Assembly: GCF_000426065.1 (NCBI RefSeq)
Contig: NZ_AUEQ01000021.1
Coordinates: forward strand, 1,515-57,722
Origin: Mycobacterium sp. URHD0025
Lineage (GTDB): Bacteria; Actinomycetota; Actinomycetes; Mycobacteriales; Mycobacteriaceae
Direction: 5' to 3'
Length of the DNA stretch: 56,208 bases
Below the pieces are notes generated by a model. That model was not told the DNA's origin. It was given only the letters and a program-made list of their open reading frames with translations, and did no database searches. The stretch's first letter is position 1; each line of letters starts with the position of its first letter. The position numbers and the translations under genes are program-made. Of this stretch, positions 21,201 through 24,380 are shown piece by piece.

Positions 21201-22831
21201 TCCGGCACCACCGGATCAATCGGCAGATACGCCGCCCCCGACTTCAACACACCCAAGATCGCGACAACCGCATCGGCCGAACGCCCCGTCAACAAACCCA
21301 CACACGCGCCCGGCCCAGCACCCTCGGCAACCAGCAAGTGCGCCAACCGATTCGACGCCTCATCCAGCTCGCGATACGACAACGAACGACCATCAAACGA
21401 AACCGCAACCGAATCTGGAGCCCGATTCACCTGCGCCGCAAACAGCTCAGGAATCGAGCACTCCACCACCGACCGCGCCAAAACCGCCCGATGACCTACC
21501 TCATCCAACCGCGCACGATCAGCCCCATCCAACACATCCACAGCCGACAAACGCTGCGTCCTGTCGGCCGTCAGCACGGCCAACACGCGCTCCAACCGCG
21601 CCGCGAGGTCGGCGACGTCGAAATCGGAGAACGGCTGACCGGTCCCCATGGTGCTGAGAAGCAACTGATCACGCGCGCTGGAGAAGATCAGCCCGAAGCC
21701 ACCGACAACACCGGCGTTGGTCAGCGAAGCCGATGCGGGCACGCCACCGAAGTCCAACGTGAACGTGGACGGGAGGAAGTTCACGCTGACCCGATTGGCC
21801 ATCTGGCCCGCAGCGTGCGGATTGACCTTGCGCTCCAGCGCATGCACCGGGAATCGCTGGTGCTGCACGGCTTCTTGTATGCGAGCTTCGACATGGTCGA
21901 TGAAATCGGAGATCGAGGTTGACGGCGAGGCCGTCAACACCAGCGGCACGACCCCCGCCACCATCCCCGGAAGCGTCCGTGCCTCAGGGCGCACACGGCG
22001 GCTCACGGGGAAGTCGAGCACCACATCCGAGCCATCGGGGCTCCACCCACGCACCAGGAGCGCGCATGCCGCTGTGATGATCGACGAGCGAGGAACGTTC
22101 TTCGAGTCGGCGAACGCATCGATCCTGCGGAGCAGTTCTGGATCCAGTTGGACTGGGGCCGAAGGCCAATGAGCTTCATCTCGGTCCTGGGCCTCGGCGG
22201 CCTCAAAGCGCGGGCCGCCGTCCGGTGGGAGATGCTCACTCCAGTACACCTCGTCGTCGAGGTAATCGCCGGACGCCTCGTACTCCGACTCGCAGTCGAT
22301 CAGATCGGACAGGGAACCGAAGATCGCGGGCGGTATCGGCGCTCCGGTGACGAGTGCCGAGTACACCGAGGCGAGCCGGGAGCCAACGAGAGCGATACCC
22401 GTTCCGTCCAGAACGATGTGGTGACAGCACGCGATCAGGAAATGCTCGTCGGTACGGGTTTTGAAGAGTGCGCACTTGAACAGCGGCCCTGCCATCGGCA
22501 TGGGTGTGCGCTGGATCGCCGCCGCCATGTCCCGGGCTTCCCGCTCCGGATCGGCTGCGCCCGTCAGGTCATGGAACGCAACCTCGACATTCGGATACTC
22601 GACCGCCGTCTGGAGAACCTCTCCATCAGCTTCGAAGAACCTCGCCCGCATGGGTTCGGCCTCGCGGACCACACGGCAGACCGCCCACTCAAGGGCATCG
22701 CGGTCCACCTCACCTGAAATTCGGACGAACAGGCCGAGTTGCCAGTCCGCACCAGAGGAAGCGACGTCTTGCGCAAGCCATATGTCGAGCTGTGCGCGCG
22801 TTACCGGCAGCGCCTGTTCAACATGCTGCAT
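3230..22831 (-). CDS. Giant nonribosomal peptide synthetase (five full modules plus a terminal C domain, two N-methylating)
   Basis: This 6533-residue enzyme assembles a peptide on carrier-bound intermediates. Domains in order, with rough residues: C1 (1-440, HHIVLDG), A1 (460-935), T1 (Ser about 984), C2 (1035-1480, HHIAFDG), A2 split by an N-methyltransferase (about 1955-2370; VLELGVGSG), T2 (Ser about 2457), C3, A3, T3 (about 3518), C4, A4, T4 (about 4575), C5, A5 split by a second N-methyltransferase (about 5525-5945), T5 (about 6031), and C6 (about 6075-6520) at the C-terminus. C1 opens with LPVTRAQLDIWLAQ rather than the SYAQxRxWF of the others and has no upstream carrier, which fits lipoinitiation. 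No epimerase or thioesterase is seen. A1, A3 and A4 share the pocket D-Y-W-S-M-A-G-V-Y-K; A2 and A5 share D-A-F-I-V-G-A-I-W-K (read by eye). The start ATG has a GGGAG ribosome-binding site. Substrates and product are not known to me. Confidence 0.97.
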   Translation of the reverse strand: MQHVEQALPVTRAQLDIWLAQDVASSGADWQLGLFVRISGEVDRDALEWAVCRVVREAEPMRARFFEADGEVLQTAVEYPNVEVAFHDLTGAADPEREARDMAAAIQRTPMPMAGPLFKCALFKTRTDEHFLIACCHHIVLDGTGIALVGSRLASVYSALVTGAPIPPAIFGSLSDLIDCESEYEASGDYLDDEVYWSEHLPPDGGPRFEAAEAQDRDEAHWPSAPVQLDPELLRRIDAFADSKNVPRSSIITAACALLVRGWSPDGSDVVLDFPVSRRVRPEARTLPGMVAGVVPLVLTASPSTSISDFIDHVEARIQEAVQHQRFPVHALERKVNPHAAGQMANRVSVNFLPSTFTLDFGGVPASASLTNAGVVGGFGLIFSSARDQLLLSTMGTGQPFSDFDVADLAARLERVLAVLTADRTQRLSAVDVLDGADRARLDEVGHRAVLARSVVECSIPELFAAQVNRAPDSVAVSFDGRSLSYRELDEASNRLAHLLVAEGAGPGACVGLLTGRSADAVVAILGVLKSGAAYLPIDPVVPDARVEFMVADAAPVVVITTAELVGRVSGCDAVVIDVADARIDVQPNSALPFPAPDDVAHIIYTSGTTGVPKGVAVTHQNATRLFDGLDVGIEMGPDQVWAQCSSLAFDYSVWEIWGALLHGGRLVVVPEAVTRSPEDLHDLLVGEHVTVLSQTPSAVGMLDPRGLESAALMVAAEACPPEVVDRWAPGRVMINGYGPTETTVYATISAPLQAGSGVVPIGVPVPGAGLFVLDRWLRPVPPGVVGELYVAGRGVGLGYVRRAGLTASRFVPCPFGEPGVAATRMYRTGDLVSWGPDGQLRYAGRADEQVKIRGYRIELGEVQTALADVDGVQQAVVIVREDRPGDKRLVGYLTGTADPADVRAVLAERLPDYMVPAAVVALDALPLTVNGKLDKRALPAPEYTGDRYRAPSTATEEILAGIYAQVLGLERVGVDDSFFDLGGDSIMAMRVVSAVNVALDAGLAVRTLFDAPTVAQLAPHIGEESDRRAPLTAGDRPEVVPLSYAQNRMWFLNRFEDGAATYNMPMTFRIGGALDVEALGSALDDVIARHESLRTVFPDVDGVPLQQVVPAQPGLWRRGGPAVVPLSESEVFDELVSLAEYRFDLSSEIPFRAHIYAVGPDQYVLGIVLHHIAFDGWSMAPMARDVGEAYRARVQGQAPQWLPLPVQYADFTLWQQDWLGSEVDPESVIARQLAYWRRELADLPEVASLPSDRPRPPVPTYRGDAVDMHIDPESWAGIKAVAAAHNATTSMVLQAVMAVALHRAGVGEDIALGTPIAGRMDQALDELVGFFVNTWVLRVGVDPALRFSEVLERVRQKALDAYANQDVPFELLVERLNPTRSTSHHPLFQVALAFQNNVRPEIDLDELDVEPVSADIRTARFDLEFDLREVSSGEASALFDLKAMPAGGQGAPMAAGSVAYATDLYDRSSIERLVGWFGRVVEAVVADPAVVVGELPLLDHDERDLVLNTWSGSEISAPVGLAPELLTTAVAAHPDSVAIVDGPRELSYRELDTASNQLARALIEAGVGPERAVGVAIGRSAELVISWWAVLKAGGVYVPVDPDHPAERIATVLETIDAVCVLTCGIAGVEGTGGRLVIPLDVVDLSGYSAGPVTDSDRLSALDVDDAAYAIFTSGSTGTPKGVAISHAGVLGVAAAHRDVFGLGSGARVLMVAAPTFDASVFEWLWAVASGATLVVAPPDSYAGEALAEVLASRRVDAALITPTVLATLDAAGTDGLETLVTGGEACPAELVAAWAPGRRMFNAYGPTEVTIWATWSALSAGEPVRIGAPVPGTCALVLDMRLNPVPVGVVGELYVAGPVLARGYVGRPDLTADRFVANPFGAPGTRLYRTGDLVRWNSEGSLEYLGRADAQVKLRGQRLELGEIENTLLACPHVNRAAATVHRSGAGVDHLVGYIALEQTSTIHHDAEVVDQWQDIYDELYDADVPVAEFGNDFRGWNSSYTDEPIPLHEMAEWRSAAVDRILALKPRRVLELGVGSGLLLAQIAPECVEYWGTDFSAPTIRTLQAAVSGQPWGERVHLLTRPAHVTEGLPQDQFDVVVINSVIQYFPSAGYLSEVIDKAMELLAPGGTLFVGDVRNHSLQGAFQTGIALARSGPGTDTDDIRQRVQHAMLGEHELLLSPEFFTSWAADHPSVGGLGIHVKRGEADNELTRYRYDVIVHKSPTQVCSMAGAPNWAWTDCAGLSGVDAELMVQRPSAVRVSGIPRAGVIADVAIEQALASGLTLAEALDRADSAATADDVVTPELLYRLGEATGYHVAVTWGAQPGTLDAVFIKASDGDAMAPLTDLYLPSIDSRQRGGYANDPHTNAKVSEVRQWLAERLPEYMVPTHIMVLEELPLTSSGKIDRKALPEPTFAATSFRAPQTDTQKIVAEVFTEVLGLGRAGLDDDFFALGGDSLIAIRVSSRLQAALGRDVPVRYLFDAPAVGGLADYLERHQDGVARPPLAAQHRPDAVPLSYAQQRLWFLEQLHGPSPIYNMAVALRLRGHLDADALGSALADVVGRQESLRTIFGSVDGVPHQLVVDVEMADLGWQIVDAGGWPAGRLDEAIGETVRHSFDLAREIPIKATLFRVDDNEHVLAAVVHHIAADGWSIAPLVTDLGTAYASRCTGQVPEWAPLPVQYADYTLWQQDWMGSVTDPDSVISAQLEYWKDELAGLPEQLELPTDRPYPPVADYQGSSVAVEWPAELQQQIARVAREHNATSFMVVQAALAVLLAQLSASTDVAVGIASAGRGDPALDDLVGFFVNTLVLRVDLSGDPTVSDVLTQVRRRSLGAFEHQDVPFEVLVDRLNPTRSLTHHPLVQVMLTWQNLPWQHSDPAAGLALGEVQVTPLDAEIRSARMDLVFSLAERFDNTGTPGGIDGMVEFRTDVFDAASVESLIERLQRVLVVLTADTAQRLSAVDVLDGADRARLDEVGHRAVLARSVVESSIPELFAAQVNRAPEAVAVSFDGRSLSYRELDEASNRLAHLLVAEGAGPGACVGLLTGRSVGAVVAILGVLKSGAAYLPIDPAVPDARVEFMLGDAGPVAVLATTELAERLHRCGVPVIDTEDPRIDSQPGTPPAGGPAADDVAHIIYTSGTTGVPKGVAVTHQNVTRLFDGMDVGIEMGPDQVWAQCSSLAFDYSVWEIWGALLHGGRLVVVPEQVTRSPQDLHALLVSERVTVLSQTPSAVGMLDPRGLESAALMVAAEPCPAEVVDHWAPGRVMINGYGPTETTVYATISAPLQAGSDGVPIGVPVPGAALFVLDRWLRPVPPGVVGELYVAGRGVGVGYVRRAGLSASRFVACPFGSAGAPGIRMYRTGDLVSWGPDGQLRYAGRADEQVKIHGYRIELGEVQTALADLGGVQQAVVIAREDHPGDKRLVGYITGTVDPAEVRSALAERLPAYMVPAAVLVIDALPLTVNGKLDKRALPAPEYTDTDHYRAPNSPTEEILAGIYAQVLGLERVGIDDSFFDLGGDSLSAMRLIAAVNNNLDADVGVRTLFDSPTIAQLTPHIKAGTGGRPRLTAQQRPAVIPLSYAQQRLWFLEQLQGPSAIYNMAVALRLNGSLDADALGQSLADVVGRHESLRTMFRAVEGVPQQLLVPAEQVELGWQIVDATGWSPDRLEQAAGAAARRPFDLSGEIPLRATLFRVDENEHVLVAVVHHIAADGWSITPFVADLGSAYASRCAGAAPDWSPLPVQYADYTLWQQDWLGSVSDPDSVISGQLAYWEEALAGLPERLELPTDRPYPPVTDYQGSSVVVDWSAELQQQIARVAREHNATSFMVFQAALAALLAQLSASSDVAVGIATAGRSDPGLDELVGFFVNTLVLRLDVAGDPTVAGLLDQVRQRGLAAFEHQDVPFEVLVERLNPARSLTHHPLVQVMVSWQNFAADQASSLELGDVRATPLDAETRTARMDLVFSLAERFNDAGAPAGIGGVVEFRTDVFDAAGIHTLVERLQRTLVAMTADTSQPLSAVDLLDAADCARLDELGHRAVLGRPVVASSVPALFAAQVQRAPGATAVSFDSRSMTYRELDEASNRLAHLLVSRGAGPGECVALLLERSAQAIVAILAVLKSGAAYLPIDPAVPDTRIEFMLADARPVAAVTMGGSVERLDGCGVPVIEVDDPRIDGQPTAGLPVPAPDDVAHIIYTSGTTGVPKGVAVTHQNVTRLFDHLDVGVELGPKQVWAQCSSLAFDYSVWEIWGALLFGGRLVVVPEQVTRSPQELQDLVVAERVTVLSQTPSAVGVLDPAVLGSVSTLMVAAEPCPVEVVDRWGPGRVLINGYGPTETTVYATISAPLKKAGAAGPSAVPIGVPVPGAALFVLDRRLRPVPPGVMGELYVAGRGVGVGYVRRAGLTASRFVACPFGGAGVRMYRTGDLVSWGPDGQLRYAGRADEQVKIRGYRIELGEIQTVLADLDGVRQAVVIAREDRPGDKRLVGYITGTADQSEVRTQLSRRLPAYMVPAAVMVLESLPLTVNGKLDKRALPEPKYSDTGHYRAPTTATEEILAGIYAEVLGIERVGIDDSFFDLGGDSLSAMRLIAAVNTSLDVDMAVRSLFDAPTVSRLAPRIGTGSSGREPLLPQQRPAVIPLSYAQQRLWFLNRFEGGAATYNMPIAFRINGALDLGALDAALDDVVARHESLRTVFPDVDGVPSQKVLPTQPGLWRRGGRAVVPVAEDDVVGALISLAGYRFDLATEIPIRAQIYAVGPEQYVLGIVLHHIAFDGWSMAPMVRDVGVAYAARCGGEAPAWAPLPVQYADYTLWQRRHLGDIADPDSRISEQLAYWRQELAGLPEVVSLPTDRPRPPTPSYRGDGVDLRIDPQTWAGLKTVAAAHNATVSMVLQAVMSVVMHRAGVGDDIALGTPIAGRNDQALEGLVGFFVNTWVLRVGLDSQQRFSDVVDQVRRKALDGYTNQDVPFELLVERLNPTRSTSHHPLFQVALVYQNNVRPEVTLEGAGIEPMSMVTRTAKFDLDVDIREVPDEESGAPMAAGVLTFATDLFDRSTIERLVGWFGRVAEAVVADSSVVVGEVGLLDPDERDLVSHKWSGADVVVPVGLAPELLAAAVAADPDGLAVVDGPREWTYRELDEDSNRLARVLIDVGVGPERAVGVALGRCAELVTAWWAVLKAGGVYVPVDRAHPAERIGTVLDTAEAVCVLARGAEPVAGAGTRPVLDIDALDLSSISAAPIDDADRLAPLSIDDAAYVIFTSGSTGTPKGVAVSHAGVLGVAAAHRELFGVAAGARILMVAAPTFDASVFEWLWAAASGAALVVAPPDSYAGDALTAVIEDHRVDAALITPTVVATLDRTRLGGLRTLVTGGEACPAELVAAWAPGRRMFNAYGPTEVTIWATWSALSVGEPVRIGAPVPGTCALVLDARLNPTPVGVVGELYLAGPVVARGYVGRAELTADRFVANPFGAPGTRLYRTGDLVRWTSAGNLDYLGRADAQVKLRGQRLELGEIENTLLACPQVSRAAAAVYHNDAADHLVAYVALERASSADHDAEVVDQWQHVYDELYDADLEVAEFGSDFRGWNSSYTGDPIPLDQMQEWRSGAVGRILALRPERVLELGVGSGLVLSQIAPKCVEYWGTDFSAPTIRTLESAVAGQPWGDRVRLRVQPADVVDGLPQGYFDTIIINSVIQYFPNAVYLTEVMDHAVELLAPGGTLFIGDVRNHSLQGAFQTGIALARSGSGMDTDDLRQRVQRAVLGEPELLLSPEFFSTWAAERPVVGGLGIQVKRGEADNELTRYRYDVAVHKSPTEACSLADVPIWAWSDCAGLSGLHVELTTQRPRAVRVSAIPRAGVIADVLLEHALTAGHSVTEALAEVDADASAADAVTPELLYRIGDAAGYHVAVTWGAHPGTVDAVFVAPTGEGRAPVLSDLYQSTGGSHERSAYANDPDTNSKISEVRQWLAARLPEYMVPSQIVVLEEFPLTSSGKTDRKALPEPVFSATTFRSPQTPTEKTVAEVFAEVLGLDQVGLDDDFFALGGDSLIAIRVSARLQAALGKDVPVRFLFDTPTVGGLAGCLDNQHSDAVRPPLQVMPRPQAIPLSYAQQRLWFFDQLNGPSPVYNLAVGLQLSGELDPVALGQALADVVGRHESLRTLFTLAGDAPRQLVVPAESANVCWQVVDAADWPADRLVAAAGAVAGHPFDLSAELPLRATLFRVAEDEHVLVAVVHHIAADGWSVTPLVADLGAAYASRCRGQAPDWSPLPAQYADYTLWQRSYLGDLADTNSRISGQLAYWEETLAGLPERLELPTDRPYPPVADYRGAALVVEWPAELQQRIARLARQQNATSFMVVQAGLALLLSKLGASTDVAVGISIAGRTDPALDNLVGFFVNTLVLRVDFAGDPTIGELLDQVRQRGLEAIEHQDVPFEVVVDRLNPTRSLTHHPLVQVMLSWQNLAWQHSADAAGGLTLGNARVKPLPAQTHTARTDLTFALGEQWSQTGEPAGIGGTVEFRTDVYDEATVERLIDRLRRVLMAMTAEAEASS
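13611..13995 (-). repeat. Intragenic near-identical repeat, copy in module 3 (C3-A3 junction)
   Basis: About 380 bases at the C-A linker and N-terminal part of A3 match 21201-21585 with only scattered mismatches at a constant offset of 7590. The identity is far higher than the average between modules and extends to synonymous positions, which points to recent duplication or gene conversion rather than protein-level conservation. Confidence 0.85.
21201..21585 (-). repeat. Intragenic near-identical repeat, copy in module 1 (C1-A1 junction)
   Basis: This is the partner of 13611-13995. The encoded linker and A-domain start (motifs RLSAVDVLDGADRARL and SIPELFAAQVNRAP) are nearly the same in modules 1 and 3. 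A further near-identical stretch in the same two A domains lies at about 20840-20935 and 13247-13345. Confidence 0.85.
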
Positions 22832-22889
22832 CGGAATCTCCCACCACGCTAAGAAATGCGAACCCCCCGGCCCTTTGATCTATCGGGCC

Positions 22890-23105
22890 CTAGCTCTGCG
22901 CCAATCTGTCGCGCAGGCTCTTAGGTCGAATATCCGGCCAGTTCTGCTCGATGTAGTCCAGACACGCAGCGCGGTCAGCTTCGCCGAACACCACCTTCCA
23001 GCCGGCCGGAACATCGGCGAAAGTCGGCCACAGACTGTGTTGCTCCTCGTCATTGATCAAAACGAGAAAGCTGCCGTTGTCGTCGTCAAACGGGTTGATG
23101 CTCAC
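22890..23105 (-). CDS. MbtH-like NRPS accessory protein
   Basis: This small cytosolic protein binds NRPS adenylation domains and supports their folding and activity. The 71 residues start NPFDDDNGSFLVLINDEEQH and carry the family tryptophans and end motif (SLWPTF, PAGW, WPDIRPKSL), matching the usual family length of about 70. I chose GTG at 23105 because GGGGAGG sits about six bases upstream; in-frame ATGs at 23120 and 23159 would add residues absent from the family and lack a good ribosome-binding site. It is the first gene of the operon, 58 bases before the giant NRPS, which implies co-expression with it. It should not be called mbtH itself, since no mycobactin genes are present. Confidence 0.95.
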   Translation of the reverse strand: MSINPFDDDNGSFLVLINDEEQHSLWPTFADVPAGWKVVFGEADRAACLDYIEQNWPDIRPKSLRDRLAQS

Positions 23106-24380
23106 CCTGGTCCTCCCCATCGTCGAGTAGGCCAGTAAAACCGCTCGAGAAACCGACACGGGGCGTCGCGCCTCGCACCTGTCCTCACGAAGTCTGTTTC
23201 TTTGCGACCCACTCCAGCTATGACGTGTCTAGTTGCAGAGCGTCAGCATATCCAGATCTTCTTGACGGGGGTGCAGAATTTGGCGATCCAGGAACAATCC
23301 GTTGCTGAAGGTAGTGGAATCGCCCCCTTACTCGGCCCACCGATGAGCATTGAGCAAATATGTGCGGCGTCGACCGCAAGGACCTTATGGCGCGCGATTC
23401 GATAACTTCAGCCGATGCCGAAAGTTCGGAATCGTTGAACTTCGACCTCCGATCGTGCGATGCGCCGGTTGTCGGCCACGAAGACATCCCCGCGGCCGGC
23501 GGGCGTCCGTGGTCACGTTCGATCCGCCCGGGCAGTCGGGGCGCGCGGACGCCACTCGGCGGCGCAAGCCGCGCGGCATGACATGGCACTCCCTACCGCG
23601 CAGCGTCCGAATTCGCGGGCATCGTGGCGGCGCCTGCGGCCGCCACCTGGCATTTCCCTGCAGGGATACTGAGAGACCCTGGCGTCCGCCGTCCCGCGGA
23701 CCGCCCGCATCACCGAGCCGTCCGCGACCGCTTGTGGAGTTCCGAACCACTCCGGCCTCCTGCATTCAGGGCGCAGGAGATTCGGGGAACGCATCACTGA
23801 CGGCCGATTCCGCCCGTGCGGCGCACGCCATTCCAGGGCGGCCGCACCTCACTGCGGAGATGCCCACAATCGTGTAGTTCAATCCAGCGAAGCTGAGCGC
23901 AAAATGCCTAGATCGCCGACAATGTCTCAAGTCCGCCAATGGGAAGACCGAGCCCAGCGTCAAAGCTTTCGGCAAATCTGATCGAACGCTTGCAGGGGCA
24001 TCGTATGGCGCCTCAAGATCAACGCTGAACGGTCAATAGTTAGCCACGCAATCCTTACTTGCGCCATCAAGATCAGTTGGTCTCAAAATTTCCCTTCTCA
24101 ATAACCGGCTAACAAATCGTGCGGCATCCGCGCCCGCGAGGTCCCGCCGACTTGATCTTCATCGCCGCATGATCGGGGACGGCCACCGGTCCTTGAACCC
24201 GGCCCAATTGATGGGATAACCGCACGGATGTGCGGAGCCAGTAAACGCAGATGGTTGACTAGTGAAGCAATTAGTGAAAATTAATTGCTGGCAGCGTCAT
24301 CTTTCCCATGACGGTCGCCCCTCGAAACGAAGGCGAAAAAGTTCGCTCGACGGCGACGTCGACCAGATCCTGCGAGCACC
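23106..24380. other. Long intergenic region without convincing genes
   Basis: About 1.27 kb lies between the NRPS operon and rqlH. Open frames of up to 175 codons exist on both strands, but they are Arg/Pro/Ser-rich, overlap one another and show no family motif, so I do not call them. The part from about 23880 to 24300 is visibly less GC-rich than its surroundings. The promoter of the MbtH-NRPS operon should lie in the first few hundred bases, but I could not pick a convincing -10/-35 pair or an iron box. Confidence 0.6.
24267..24288. repeat. AT-rich inverted repeat downstream of rqlH
   Basis: GCAATTA and TAATTGC are perfect 7-base arms around an 8-base spacer. The element lies about 95 bases downstream of the rqlH stop. 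It could be an operator for something in the gene-poor gap or a weak terminator; no U-tract follows in the rqlH direction. Confidence 0.35.

Noticed and set aside
22832..22889. GGCCC/GGGCC hairpin between the MbtH-like gene and the NRPS
   Set aside because: Arms are short and there is no sign that it splits the operon; insufficient to call an attenuator.
23202..23877. Several open frames of 60-175 codons in the NRPS-rqlH gap
   Set aside because: They overlap on both strands, have unusual composition and no recognisable domains.
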